64,000 nucleotides of DNA from Tenacibaculum dicentrarchi (GCF_900239345.1 NZ_OESZ01000001.1:558001-622000), one strand, 5' to 3'; positions 34,766-43,749 are shown, counted from the first letter of the stretch. Translations and numbers: made by a program. Notes: generated by a model from the letters alone, not told the origin.

Positions 34766-36214
34766 TTAACCAACGCTTCCTTCTAAACTGATTTCTAATA
34801 ATTTTTGTGCTTCTACAGCAAATTCCATTGGTAATTTATTTAGCACTTCTTTACTAAATCCGTTTACGATTAATGCAATTGCTTTTTCGGTATCAATTCC
34901 ACGTTGATTACAGTAAAATAATTGGTCTTCTCCAATTTTACTTGTCGTTGCTTCGTGTTCTATTTGAGCCGATTTATTTTTTGTTTCGATATATGGAAAG
35001 GTGTGTGCACCACACTGATTACCCATTAATAAAGAATCACATTGCGAGAAGTTACGTGCATTTTCGGCACGAGAGCCAATTTGGACTAATCCTCTATAAC
35101 TGTTTTGTGATTTTCCTGCGGATATTCCTTTTGATATAATGGTTGACTTGGTGTTTTTACCTAAGTGAATCATTTTAGTACCAGTATCGGCTTGTTGATA
35201 ATTATTGGTAACGGCAATTGAATAAAATTCTCCAACCGAATTATCTCCTTTTAAAATACAACTTGGGTATTTCCAAGTAACTGCCGAACCAGTTTCTACT
35301 TGTGTCCAAGAAACTTTTGCATTGGTTTCACAAATGGCTCTTTTGGTTACAAAATTGTAAACACCACCTTTTCCTTCTGCATTTCCTGGGTACCAGTTCT
35401 GAACCGTAGAATATTTAATTTCAGCATCGTCCATGGCAATTAATTCAACCACGGCGGCATGTAATTGATTTTCATCTCTACTTGGAGCGGTACAACCCTC
35501 TAAATAAGAAACATAACTTCCTTTGTCGGCAACAACTAACGTTCTTTCAAACTGTCCTGTTCCTCCTTCGTTAATTCTGAAATAGGTTGATAATTCCATT
35601 GGGCAACGAACGCCTTTTGGAATATAACAAAATGAACCATCAGAAAAAACTGCGGAATTTAACGCCGAATAAAAATTATCCTTAGTTGGCACAACAGTTC
35701 CTAAATATTTTCGGACTAATTCAGGATGCTCTTGAATCGCTTCAGAAATAGGCATAAAAATGATACCTTTTTTACCTAATGTTTCTCTAAAAGTTGTAGC
35801 AACAGAAACCGAATCGACAACAATATCAACCGCTACGTTTGCTAACTTTTTTTGTTCCTCTAAAGAAATTCCTAAACGTTTAAAAGTATCCAATAATTCT
35901 GGGTCAACTTCATCTAAACTATTTAATTTTGGTTTTTCTTTTGGAGCTGAGTAGTAGGCAATATCTTGAAATTTAGGCTTTTCATACTGAACATTTGCCC
36001 ATTCAGGTTCTTCCATTTTTTTCCAGACACTAAAGGCTTCTAAACGCCAGTCAGTCATCCATTGCGGCTCGTTTTTCTTTTTAGAAATTGCTCGAACTAC
36101 ATCTTCATTTAACCCTTTTGCAAAGGTTTCACTTTCTATATCAGTATAAAAACCATATTCATATTCTTTGGTTTCTAACTCTTCTCTTAAATCGTCTTCG
36201 GTGTACTTGCTCAT
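34766..36214 (-). CDS. sufB: Fe-S cluster assembly protein SufB
   Basis: This 482-residue main scaffold subunit matches SufB throughout: [27 protein letters not shown]-like [38 protein letters not shown], and the C-terminal [22 protein letters not shown]. Its conserved cysteines and the Glu in this last motif participate in cluster assembly. It follows the A-type carrier gene by 15 nt. Confidence 0.97.
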   Translation of the reverse strand: MSKYTEDDLREELETKEYEYGFYTDIESETFAKGLNEDVVRAISKKKNEPQWMTDWRLEAFSVWKKMEEPEWANVQYEKPKFQDIAYYSAPKEKPKLNSLDEVDPELLDTFKRLGISLEEQKKLANVAVDIVVDSVSVATTFRETLGKKGIIFMPISEAIQEHPELVRKYLGTVVPTKDNFYSALNSAVFSDGSFCYIPKGVRCPMELSTYFRINEGGTGQFERTLVVADKGSYVSYLEGCTAPSRDENQLHAAVVELIAMDDAEIKYSTVQNWYPGNAEGKGGVYNFVTKRAICETNAKVSWTQVETGSAVTWKYPSCILKGDNSVGEFYSIAVTNNYQQADTGTKMIHLGKNTKSTIISKGISAGKSQNSYRGLVQIGSRAENARNFSQCDSLLMGNQCGAHTFPYIETKNKSAQIEHEATTSKIGEDQLFYCNQRGIDTEKAIALIVNGFSKEVLNKLPMEFAVEAQKLLEISLEGSVG

Positions 36215-36229
36215 AAGTGAGTTGTAATT

Positions 36230-36559
36230 TTATAAAGAAAAACTTTCACCACATCCGCAGGTGCGGTTGGCATTCGGGTTGTTAAAAATAAAGCCTTTTC
36301 CGTTTAAACCTCCAGAATACTCTAAGGTAGTTCCAACAAGGTATAAAAAGCTTTTTTTATCAACAACAATTTTTATATTATTTTCTTCGAAAATTTTATC
36401 GTTTTCTTGGGTGTTTTTGTCAAAAGTTAAGTCGTATGATAATCCTGAACAACCACCACTTTTTACGCCAACGCGAACAAAATCGGTGGTAGCATCAAAG
36501 CCGTCTTCCGTCATTAATTGAACAACCTTCTTTTTTGCTGTTTCTGAAACTTTTATCAT
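36230..36559 (-). CDS. A-type iron-sulfur carrier (SufA/IscA/ErpA-like)
   Basis: This 109-residue protein receives clusters from the Suf scaffold and hands them to target enzymes. The three ligand cysteines are in GCSGLSYDL and RTCGCGESF. It heads the suf operon, whose promoter element lies 30 nt upstream, so it serves as the SufA of this system. Sequence alone does not separate SufA from IscA or ErpA. Confidence 0.94.
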   Translation of the reverse strand: MIKVSETAKKKVVQLMTEDGFDATTDFVRVGVKSGGCSGLSYDLTFDKNTQENDKIFEENNIKIVVDKKSFLYLVGTTLEYSGGLNGKGFIFNNPNANRTCGCGESFSL

Positions 36560-36589
36560 ATTTTTAGTGGTTTAACTATAAATAAGTTG

Positions 36590-36597
36590 CAAATATA
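36590..36597 (-). promoter_or_regulatory. -7 element of the suf operon
   Basis: TATATTTG on the minus strand, 30 nt before the first start codon. I do not see an obvious IscR- or Fur-type palindrome next to it. Confidence 0.65.
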
Positions 36598-36699
36598 CTC
36601 ACAAAATATGATTTTCATCAGTTTTTTAATCAATAAACGGTTCAATATTTATTAGTCTTTGTGTTAAAAATCAAATCAATAAAAAATACTAGTTATTAA

Positions 36700-37452
36700 T
36701 TATTGTAAAATACTTCCTAAACTAAAAACGCCTTTTTTACCATTTTCAAACATCGTTTTTTGGGCGTCATAATTTTTTGTTAAATCAGTGTCTAGTTCAT
36801 TTAAATTCCAATCTTTAGGGTCTTTAAACCATTGTGCAACATTCATTTTTAGTTCGATAGTTGCATCATTTTTAATAGGGATTACACCTAAATCAACTAA
36901 AAAAGACGTGTTTTCTGTTTTATTAGTAGTGTTATTAAAAGGGCTAATTGTATGGTATTTAAAAGGAGTATAAACTGTCGTAGCATCTAAATAAGTACCG
37001 TCCATTTTCATAAAATGATAGCCGTCACCTAATTTTTCTGACACATTAAAATTTTCTAAACCTTTTAAATTTTTAGTAGAATTTTCTTCTTTATTTAAGC
37101 CAAAAGTAACAGAAACCTTATAAATTCCTTCCGATATTTTTTCAGGTAAAACAGCTGTTAAACTTTTTGAATCTTTTAAATTTACTAAATAATGTGTTTT
37201 GAAAATGCTAGAATCTCCAGCAGCATCAGTAAAAATAACGTTCGAAATTATATAACGTAAACTATCGATTGTAAGTTTTGTTCCGAGTTTATTGGTGAAT
37301 TTTGTACGGCTTAAATCATCGGCAGTTATAGGTGTTTCATCCCAATTATGAGTAAAATTAAGCTTGAGGGTAGCCTGTTTAATTAATTGGTCTTGGTCGG
37401 AACTACAAGAAAAAAAAAGGGCACTTACAATAAATAAAAAAAAATATTTCAT
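36700..37452 (-). CDS. MbnP-like lipoprotein
   Basis: This 250-residue exported lipoprotein has a lipobox FFSCS with Cys16. The body matches the MbnP family (KLNFTHNWDETPITADD, RYIISNVIFTDAAG, YLVNLKDSKSLTAVLPEKI), known from methanobactin operons and from copper-linked proteins in Bacteroidetes. MbnP proteins usually pair with the dihaem protein MbnH; none lies in this window. Copper binding and tryptophan modification are family knowledge, not visible here. The gene is divergent from thiL. Confidence 0.82.
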   Translation of the reverse strand: MKYFFLFIVSALFFSCSSDQDQLIKQATLKLNFTHNWDETPITADDLSRTKFTNKLGTKLTIDSLRYIISNVIFTDAAGDSSIFKTHYLVNLKDSKSLTAVLPEKISEGIYKVSVTFGLNKEENSTKNLKGLENFNVSEKLGDGYHFMKMDGTYLDATTVYTPFKYHTISPFNNTTNKTENTSFLVDLGVIPIKNDATIELKMNVAQWFKDPKDWNLNELDTDLTKNYDAQKTMFENGKKGVFSLGSILQ

Positions 37453-37475
37453 TCGGATATTATTTAGGTTTTAAA

Positions 37476-37511
37476 AGTCAATAAAAAAGTCAATAAAAAA
37501 ATCAATAAAAG
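37476..37511. repeat. three 12-bp tandem repeats in the mbnP-like leader
   Basis: AGTCAATAAAAA occurs twice perfectly and once with two changes, between the minus-strand promoter at 37517-37524 and the start codon. It may be slippage sequence or a binding site array. Confidence 0.7.
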
Positions 37512-37516
37512 AGCAT

Positions 37517-37524
37517 CAAAGATA
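37517..37524 (-). promoter_or_regulatory. -7 element of the MbnP-like gene
   Basis: TATCTTTG on the minus strand, 64 nt before its start codon and divergent from the thiL element 16 bp away. Confidence 0.6.
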
Positions 37525-37540
37525 ATTAAATACTTGTTGT

Positions 37541-37548
37541 TATCTTTG
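37541..37548 (+). promoter_or_regulatory. -7 element of thiL, probably leaderless
   Basis: TATCTTTG ends 4 nt before the thiL ATG at 37553, so transcription would begin at about the start codon. Confidence 0.6.
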
Positions 37549-37552
37549 CCAG

Positions 37553-38611
37553 ATGTTAGAAGATAAAAATCAAGAGAGAACATCATTAGCCGAACTAGGA
37601 GAGTTTGGATTAATAAACCATTTAACCGAGCATTTTAAGCTGTATAATTCATCAACAGCAAAAGGAATTGGCGATGATGCCGCGGTAATTAGCGCATCAG
37701 AAAAAGAACGCTTAATAACTACCGATTTATTGGTTGAAGGCGTACATTTTGATTTAAGCTACATGCCTTTAAAACACTTAGGATATAAAGCCGTTATGGT
37801 AAATTTATCAGACGTGTATGCAATGAATGGCGTTGCCGAGCAAATTACGGTTTCTATAGCGGTTTCAAACCGTTTTCCGTTAGAAGCTTTAGAAGAATTA
37901 TACGCAGGTATTCAACTTGCTTGTGATACTTATAAGGTTGATTTAATAGGAGGAGATACAACTTCATCAACCAAAGGAATGCTAATTTCTATTACAGCAA
38001 TAGGAACAGCAGAAAAAGAAGACATTGTATATAGAGATGGCGCAAAAGACACCGATTTAATCGTTGTTTCAGGCGATTTAGGCGCGGCATATTTAGGATT
38101 ACAAGTTTTAGAAAGAGAAAAACAAGTATTTCAAGTAAACCCACAAAGTCAGCCCGATTTAGACGCTTATACCTATTTAATTGAACGTCAATTAAAGCCC
38201 GAAGCGCGTAAAGATGTTGTTGCCTTATTAAAAGATTTAGAGGTAAAACCAACATCTATGATTGATATTTCTGACGGATTATCATCAGAAATAATGCATA
38301 TTTGTACCCAAAGTAAAACGGGATGTAAAATTTATGAAGATAAATTACCGCTAGATCCGCAAGTAATTTCAACATCCGAAGAATTTAAAATGGACAGTAC
38401 CATGATTGCTTTGAGTGGTGGCGAAGATTACGAATTGTTATTTACCGTACCGCTTGCCGATTTTGATAAAATAAAATCGAATCCGAATTTATCAATTATC
38501 GGGCATGTTGTTGCGCAAAATCAAGGAATGAATTTAGTAACCCGTGCCAATCAAGAAATTGAATTAAAAGCACAAGGGTGGAATACTTTTAAGCAAGACG
38601 ATAAAGAATAA
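37553..38611 (+). CDS. thiL: thiamine-monophosphate kinase
   Basis: This 352-residue ATP-dependent kinase makes thiamine diphosphate from thiamine monophosphate, the last step of the pathway. The fold is the PurM/ThiL type. GIGDDAAVI and TTDLLVEGVHFDL bind Mg-ATP, LIGGDTTSS is the central motif, and MIDISDGLSSEIMHI and LSGGEDYELLFTV are the C-terminal signatures. No TPP riboswitch precedes it; there is no room for one between promoter and start. Confidence 0.96.
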   Translation: MLEDKNQERTSLAELGEFGLINHLTEHFKLYNSSTAKGIGDDAAVISASEKERLITTDLLVEGVHFDLSYMPLKHLGYKAVMVNLSDVYAMNGVAEQITVSIAVSNRFPLEALEELYAGIQLACDTYKVDLIGGDTTSSTKGMLISITAIGTAEKEDIVYRDGAKDTDLIVVSGDLGAAYLGLQVLEREKQVFQVNPQSQPDLDAYTYLIERQLKPEARKDVVALLKDLEVKPTSMIDISDGLSSEIMHICTQSKTGCKIYEDKLPLDPQVISTSEEFKMDSTMIALSGGEDYELLFTVPLADFDKIKSNPNLSIIGHVVAQNQGMNLVTRANQEIELKAQGWNTFKQDDKE

Positions 38612-38644
38612 TTCGAGAATAAATACAAGACCTATTATTATATC

Positions 38645-38681
38645 AAAAAAACCATACTTTTTAAAAGTGTGGTTTTTTTTA
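38645..38681 (+). terminator. intrinsic terminator after thiL
   Basis: Stem AAAAACCATACTTT/AAAGTGTGGTTTTT with one wobble pair and a long T-tract. Confidence 0.88.
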
Positions 38682-38709
38682 GTCATTTTATTAAAGGATA
38701 TAAAAATAA

Positions 38710-38814
38710 TTATTTGAAGCAATTTCCCGCTTTCCGCACTCGCTCTTTTTATTTTTAAAAGAAAAAATAAAAAGGAGCTCAAACAAATGCGTCAATCGGG
38801 GCTAGGCATTTGTG
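38710..38814 (-). ncRNA. structured repeat copy D (Flavo-1-like RNA motif)
   Basis: Minus-strand copy between plus-strand genes thiL and the BON/LysM gene, antisense to both. It is the informative member: the T/A arm has T5-A against T-A5, so an A-U pair replaces the G-C pair of copy A, and it carries the GAGCTCC/GAGCGAG extra pair. The rest of this 339-bp gap holds only the thiL terminator. Confidence 0.65.
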
Positions 38815-38950
38815 CTAATATTGATTATTTTAACTTCAAAAAATAATCGATTTAAAAAATTTTATAAAAAAAAATAAAAATGGCGTAAAAATTGTATATT
38901 AGTAATCAGAAAGTAACACTATTAATTAACTAAAAAAAATCTAAAAGAAA

Positions 38951-39439
38951 ATGGGAATTTTTTCATTTATTAAAAACGCTGGAGCTAAAGTATTTGGTGT
39001 AGGAAAAACAACAGAAGAGGAAGCTGCTGAAAAATCTATCAAATTAATAGATGCAGTAAACGGATTAGAATTATCTGTTGAAAATTTAGCAATTGCTATA
39101 GAAGAAGACAAAGCAATTATTTCTGGTGAAGCTGCCGATTTAGCAACCAAAGAAAAAGTAATTTTAGTAGTAGGAAACACTAACGGAATTGGTTCAGTTG
39201 AAGACAACATGAGCGTTGCACCTGTTGAGGTTGTAGCAGAACAAGTTGAAGTTGTAGAAGAAATAATGGCGCAATTTCATACTGTAGGAAGTGGAGATAC
39301 TTTAGGTAAAATAGCAAAAGAATTTTATGGTGATGCTATGAAGTACACCGTAATTTTTGAAGCAAACAAGCCAATGTTATCGCACCCTGATAAAATTTAC
39401 CCAGGGCAAGTATTAAGAATACCTGCTTTAGTAGATTAA
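38951..39439 (+). CDS. kbp: BON/LysM domain protein, Kbp (YgaU)-like
   Basis: This 162-residue protein has no signal peptide. Residues 30-85 form a BON-like domain and residues 110-160 a LysM domain (FHTVGSGDTLGKIAKEFYGDA to GQVLRIPALVD). The arrangement and length match E. coli Kbp (YgaU), a potassium-binding protein. A flexible Val/Glu-rich linker (VEVVAEQVEVVEE) joins the domains. Potassium sensing is inferred from the homologue. Confidence 0.88.
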   Translation: MGIFSFIKNAGAKVFGVGKTTEEEAAEKSIKLIDAVNGLELSVENLAIAIEEDKAIISGEAADLATKEKVILVVGNTNGIGSVEDNMSVAPVEVVAEQVEVVEEIMAQFHTVGSGDTLGKIAKEFYGDAMKYTVIFEANKPMLSHPDKIYPGQVLRIPALVD

Positions 39440-39477
39440 TTATAAACGGAAGGTAATTGAAATACTAAATAAAATTA

Positions 39478-39507
39478 AAAAAAGCACTGCACTAGCAGTG
39501 TTTTTTT
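39478..39507 (+). terminator. intrinsic terminator after the BON/LysM gene
   Basis: Short hairpin AGCACTG/CAGTGTT flanked by A- and T-tracts, about 40 nt after the stop. Confidence 0.8.
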
Positions 39508-39562
39508 GTGGTTAAAATTCAGTAATAAACCGCATCTTTGTATTTTTTTAAAGCATAAAAGA

Positions 39563-40465
39563 ATGAATCAAAGAACCCTTGCATTAATAGCCTCGTCAAT
39601 AGCTACAGTTATTTATGGAATTACCTTTACAGTAGCTAAAGAAGTAATGCCAATGTATATAAAACCTTTTGCATTTATCATACTTCGAGTAGCAGGAGCT
39701 ACTACTGTTTTTTGGGCTTTAGGATTTTTTGTAAACGCAAAATCAATAGAAAAATCAGATTATAAAAAAATTCTAATTACGGCTTTTTTTGGTGTTGGGC
39801 TAAACATGCTTACTTTTTTTAAAGGACTAAGTTATACCACGCCAATTAGTGCATCGGTAATGATGGTTACTGCACCCATTTTAGTATTAATATTCGCTAG
39901 TATTTTATTAAAAGAACGTTTAATTCCTCGTAAAATAATAGGTGTAATTGTAGGAATGGTAGGTGCAATTATTTTAATAGCCTACGGAAGTTCGGCTAAT
40001 GTAGCAGCTAAAAATATTATGTTGGGTAACTTTTTAGTGTTTGTAAATGCCGCTTCGTACGCAATGTATTTAGTACAGGCTAAAAAATTAATCGCAAAAT
40101 ACCATCCGATTGTTTTTGTAAAATGGCTGTATTTATTTGGGTTATTACTTGTGTTACCTTTCGGATTATCAGAATTAATGGAAGTACAATGGCAAGTAAT
40201 GCCAACGTCTATTTATTTAAAAGCAGGTTTTGTAGTATTATTTACCACTTGTATTACCTATTTATGTAATTTATTTGCGTTGGCACGTTTAAAACCCACA
40301 ACAGTAAGTGTTTTTATTTATTTGCAACCTGTAATTGCTTCTATTTATGCGTTAATGGTAGGAAGCGATAGTTTTAATACTGTAAAAATAGTAGCCACAT
40401 TATTTATCTTTTTAGGTGTTTTTCTAGTAACCAAGCAAGCAGAAGTAGTAGTTAAAAATAAATAA
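39563..40465 (+). CDS. DMT superfamily transporter, EamA type
   Basis: This 300-residue inner-membrane protein has ten predicted helices in two repeated EamA halves (about 1-135 and 150-295). IASSIATVIYGITFTVAKEVMP opens the first and LGNFLVFVNAASYAMYLVQAKK the second; the repeats end in GVIVGMVGAIIL and FLGVFLVTKQAE. Such carriers export amino acids or other metabolites; the substrate is unknown. I start at ATG 39563 because the longer frame reaches into the preceding terminator. Confidence 0.9.
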   Translation: MNQRTLALIASSIATVIYGITFTVAKEVMPMYIKPFAFIILRVAGATTVFWALGFFVNAKSIEKSDYKKILITAFFGVGLNMLTFFKGLSYTTPISASVMMVTAPILVLIFASILLKERLIPRKIIGVIVGMVGAIILIAYGSSANVAAKNIMLGNFLVFVNAASYAMYLVQAKKLIAKYHPIVFVKWLYLFGLLLVLPFGLSELMEVQWQVMPTSIYLKAGFVVLFTTCITYLCNLFALARLKPTTVSVFIYLQPVIASIYALMVGSDSFNTVKIVATLFIFLGVFLVTKQAEVVVKNK

Positions 40466-40468
40466 CTG

Positions 40469-40476
40469 TATATTTG
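40469..40476 (+). promoter_or_regulatory. -7 element of yicC-gmk-nadD
   Basis: TATATTTG, 20 nt before the yicC start and 3 nt after the preceding stop codon. Confidence 0.6.
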
Positions 40477-40496
40477 CGTCTTATTAAATTGATGAT

Positions 40497-41363
40497 ATGA
40501 TACAATCTATGACGGGTTATGGTAAATCCGTATTGCATTTACCTTCTAAGAAAGTAACTATTGAAATTAAGTCGCTTAACAGTAAAAACTTAGACTTAAA
40601 CACAAGAATTCCATCTTATTACAGAGAAAAAGAATTAGCCGTTCGTAAAAAATTAGCTAGTAATTTAGTCAGAGGAAAAATTGATTTCTCAATTTATGTA
40701 GAAATGACTGCCGAGCAAACATCAACAGTTGTAAATAAAGCAGTGGTTGAAAATTATGTAGCGCAGTTAAAAGAAGCAATGCCTATTGCTGAAAATCAAG
40801 ATGTTGAACTGCTTAAAATGGCAGTTAGAATGCCTGATGCTTTAAAAACCGAACGTGAAGAATTAGACGAAAACGAATGGGCTCAAATCGATATACATAT
40901 TGATGAAGCTTTAAAAGAAATTATCGCCTATAGAACCGATGAAGCAAAATCATTAGAAGACGATTTTCAACTAAGAATTTCAAATATTCAATCGGCATTA
41001 GAAGAAGTTAAAAAATTAGATACTCAAAGAATTACTAATGTAAAAGAACGTTTGCAAAAAGCATTAACCGATTTAAAGGTTGAGGTTGATGAAAATCGTT
41101 TTGAGCAAGAATTAATTTACTACCTAGAAAAATTAGATATCAACGAAGAAAAAGTTCGTTTAGAAAATCACTTATTATATTTCTTAGACCAATTAGCAAC
41201 CGATGATTCTAATGGAAAAAAATTAGGATTTATCGTTCAAGAAATTGGAAGAGAGGTAAACACAATGGGCTCGAAAGCTAATTTTGCGGTAATGCAAAAA
41301 ATAGTAATCCAAATGAAAGACGAGTTAGAAAAAATAAAAGAACAAATTTTAAACGTTTTATAA
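40497..41363 (+). CDS. yicC: YicC family endoribonuclease
   Basis: This 288-residue protein opens with the YicC signature MIQSMTGYGK and has a long helical middle region. The end is ELEKIKEQILNVL, preceded by NHLLYFLDQL and GKKLGFIVQEIGREVNTMGSKA, which is the family's most conserved segment. YicC proteins are RNases that in E. coli act on small regulatory RNAs. Linkage to gmk, 1 nt downstream, is conserved across many phyla. Confidence 0.96.
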   Translation: MIQSMTGYGKSVLHLPSKKVTIEIKSLNSKNLDLNTRIPSYYREKELAVRKKLASNLVRGKIDFSIYVEMTAEQTSTVVNKAVVENYVAQLKEAMPIAENQDVELLKMAVRMPDALKTEREELDENEWAQIDIHIDEALKEIIAYRTDEAKSLEDDFQLRISNIQSALEEVKKLDTQRITNVKERLQKALTDLKVEVDENRFEQELIYYLEKLDINEEKVRLENHLLYFLDQLATDDSNGKKLGFIVQEIGREVNTMGSKANFAVMQKIVIQMKDELEKIKEQILNVL

Positions 41364-41364
41364 G

Positions 41365-41964
41365 ATGTCAGAAAATTCTAAAAAAGATTTTAAAGGAAAA
41401 TTATTTGTGTTTTCAGCACCTTCAGGATCAGGAAAAACAACAATTGTTCGCCACTTATTAAAACAAGAAAAACTTAATTTAGCTTTTTCAATTTCAGCAG
41501 CATCAAGAGCACCTAGAGGCGAAGAAGTTGATGGGCAAGATTATTATTTTATATCTACCAAAGATTTTAAAAACAAAATTAAAGCAGACGAGTTTTTAGA
41601 GTGGGAAGAGGTATATCGCGATAACTTTTACGGAACTTTAAAAACCGAAGTTGAACGAATTTGGGCATTAAAAAAACACGTTATTTTTGATATCGATGTG
41701 GTAGGAGGTTTGCGAATTAAAAGCAAATTCCCAAACGAAACATTATCTGTCTTTGTAAAGCCACCAAGTGTTGATGAGCTTAAAATCCGCTTAAAAAAGC
41801 GTAGTACAGAAAGCGAAGACAAAATAAATATGCGTATCGCCAAAGCATCTGTTGAATTGGCAACCGCACCACAATTTGATGAAATCATCAAAAATTACGA
41901 ATTAGACGTAGCTTTAAAAGATGCTGAAAATTTAGTAGCTAATTTTTTAGGAACAGATAAATAA
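41365..41964 (+). CDS. gmk: guanylate kinase
   Basis: This 199-residue enzyme phosphorylates GMP to GDP using ATP. The P-loop is SAPSGSGKTT. The GMP-binding part has SRAPRGEEVDGQDYYF and EFLEWEEVYRDNFYGT, and the lid is LKKRSTESEDKINMRI. It lies in the yicC-gmk-nadD operon. Confidence 0.97.
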   Translation: MSENSKKDFKGKLFVFSAPSGSGKTTIVRHLLKQEKLNLAFSISAASRAPRGEEVDGQDYYFISTKDFKNKIKADEFLEWEEVYRDNFYGTLKTEVERIWALKKHVIFDIDVVGGLRIKSKFPNETLSVFVKPPSVDELKIRLKKRSTESEDKINMRIAKASVELATAPQFDEIIKNYELDVALKDAENLVANFLGTDK

Positions 41965-42009
41965 AAGTTAAATAATATAAGCGTAGCAATACGTATTTTT
42001 AAGCGGGTT

Positions 42010-42606
42010 ATGAAAAACTTCAAAAAAAATATAGGACTGTATTTTGGAACTTTTAATCCTATTCATATGGGTCATTTAATTATCGCCAATCACATGGTTG
42101 AAAATTCTGATTTAGATGAAATATGGATGGTGGTAACGCCACATAACCCATTTAAAAATAAAAATTCGTTGTTAAATAATCACCACCGCCTAGACATGGT
42201 GTATTTTGCAACTGAAAATTACGAGAAAATTAAACCTTCCGATATTGAGTTTAATTTACCACAACCCAACTACACCATTACAACCTTAACTCATATTTCT
42301 GAAAAACATCCGAGCTATAATTTTAGCTTAATTATGGGCGAAGACAATTTAAAAAGCTTTCATAAATGGAAAAATTATGAAGCAATTTTAGACGATTATA
42401 ATTTGTATGTATATCCTCGAATATCCGAAGGAATTGTAGAAAATCAATTTATAAAAAATGCTAAAATTCACAGAGTTGAAGCGCCGATAGTACAAATTTC
42501 ATCGACCATGATTCGCAATGGTATTAAAGACGAAAAAAACATTCAGCCCTTAGTATCGCCAAAAGTTTGGAAATATATTGATGATATGAACTTTTATAAA
42601 AAGTAG
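42010..42606 (+). CDS. nadD: nicotinate-nucleotide adenylyltransferase
   Basis: This 198-residue enzyme adenylates nicotinate mononucleotide in NAD synthesis. The nucleotidyltransferase motif is GTFNPIHMGH near the N-terminus and the second ATP-binding motif is ISSTMIR. HKWKNYEAILDDYNLYVYPR between them is typical. It follows gmk by 45 nt. Repeat copy E begins 17 nt after its stop codon. Confidence 0.96.
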   Translation: MKNFKKNIGLYFGTFNPIHMGHLIIANHMVENSDLDEIWMVVTPHNPFKNKNSLLNNHHRLDMVYFATENYEKIKPSDIEFNLPQPNYTITTLTHISEKHPSYNFSLIMGEDNLKSFHKWKNYEAILDDYNLYVYPRISEGIVENQFIKNAKIHRVEAPIVQISSTMIRNGIKDEKNIQPLVSPKVWKYIDDMNFYKK

Positions 42607-42623
42607 TTGATTTAACACCTATT

Positions 42624-42721
42624 TTTTGAAGCAATTTCCCGCTTTCACTACTCGCTCTTTTTTTGAAGAAAAATCAAAAAAAGGAGCTCAAACAAGCCGT
42701 TCAATCGGGGCTAAGCATTTC
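42624..42721 (-). ncRNA. structured repeat copy E (Flavo-1-like RNA motif)
   Basis: Minus-strand copy between nadD and the M23 peptidase gene, antisense to both. GAGCTCC with GAGCGAG gives the extra C-G pair, and the arm is T7-GA against TC-A7. The segment after GCGAG is altered (AGTAGTGAAAGCGGG instead of TGCGGAAAGCGGG), making it the most diverged copy on that side. Confidence 0.63.
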
Positions 42722-42845
42722 AACAAGCAATTAAAATACTACAAAGCTATTTTAATTTTGCTTAAAAAATTGTTAAAACGTTAAAGATATCTTATATTGT
42801 AGGTATGTCTAATTTACTCAAAATAGTTTCGTGAAATTTTCGTTG

Positions 42846-42853
42846 TATCTTTG
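42846..42853 (+). promoter_or_regulatory. -7 element of the M23 peptidase gene
   Basis: TATCTTTG, 17 nt before the GTG start at 42871. Confidence 0.6.
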
Positions 42854-42870
42854 AAGCAAACAACAAAAAC

Positions 42871-43734
42871 GTGGCTAAAAACAAAAAACGACAAAAATTA
42901 AAACAAAAACTCGTTGCTAAATACCGATTGGTTATTTTAAATGAAGATACATTTCAAGAAAAATTTTCTTTAAAACTATCCCGCTTAAATGTTTTTGTTT
43001 TTGGAGGTATTTTTTCAATATTATTAATTGCTTTTACAAGTGTATTAATTGCTTTTACAGGTTTACGAGAATATATTCCAGGGTATTCATCTACTTCTTT
43101 AAAAAGAAAAGCGACCCGATTAACATATCAAACCGACTCGTTAAAAACCCAATTAGAAATTATTGAGCAATTTACAAAAGCTTTACAACCTGTTTTAACA
43201 GGTGAAATAATTCCCGATAAAATAGACTCAATAAAAACAACTGTTGAGAATATTGTTCTTGATACTCGAAATTTATCGGCTACCAAAGAAGATTCGTTAT
43301 TTAGAGAGAAAATAGAAAAAAAAGACCGTTTTCCTTTATCTGAAGGAGTAGAAGGACGGGCTAAAATTGTTTTCTTTTCGCCTTTAACAGGTAGTGTTTC
43401 GCAAGTTTTTAACAGAAATGATAAACACTATGCTATTGATATTGTAGCCAAAAAAGGTACACCAGTAAAAGTAGTTGCCGATGGAACGGTAATTTTAGCA
43501 GAATGGACGGCAGAAACAGGGTATGTAATAACAATACAACATGCCGATGAATTTATTTCTGTTTATAAGCATAACGGAACATTACTAAAGCAACAAGGCG
43601 ATTTAGTAAAATCAGGAGAAGCAATTGCAAGCGTTGGAGCAACTGGCGAATTATCTACAGGTCCGCACTTACATTTTGAATTATGGCACAGCGGATTTCC
43701 TGTAAACCCAACCGATTATATCGATTTTCAATAG
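42871..43734 (+). CDS. M23 family metallopeptidase, membrane-anchored
   Basis: This 287-residue cell-wall endopeptidase has a basic cytoplasmic N-terminus of about 45 residues and one membrane segment (about 45-68). A coiled-coil-like stretch runs to about 150, then a LytM domain. The zinc ligands are seen in HYAIDIVAKKGT (the first His-x3-Asp) and HLHFELW. The start codon is GTG, supported by a -7 element 17 nt upstream. It likely cuts peptide cross-links during growth or division. The GH3-like gene follows 15 nt later. Confidence 0.93.
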   Translation: MAKNKKRQKLKQKLVAKYRLVILNEDTFQEKFSLKLSRLNVFVFGGIFSILLIAFTSVLIAFTGLREYIPGYSSTSLKRKATRLTYQTDSLKTQLEIIEQFTKALQPVLTGEIIPDKIDSIKTTVENIVLDTRNLSATKEDSLFREKIEKKDRFPLSEGVEGRAKIVFFSPLTGSVSQVFNRNDKHYAIDIVAKKGTPVKVVADGTVILAEWTAETGYVITIQHADEFISVYKHNGTLLKQQGDLVKSGEAIASVGATGELSTGPHLHFELWHSGFPVNPTDYIDFQ

Positions 43735-43749
43735 TTAAAATAGTTAAAG

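Noticed and set aside
37500..37552. TPP riboswitch upstream of thiL
   Set aside because: The promoter element ends 4 nt before the start codon, leaving no leader in which a riboswitch could fold.
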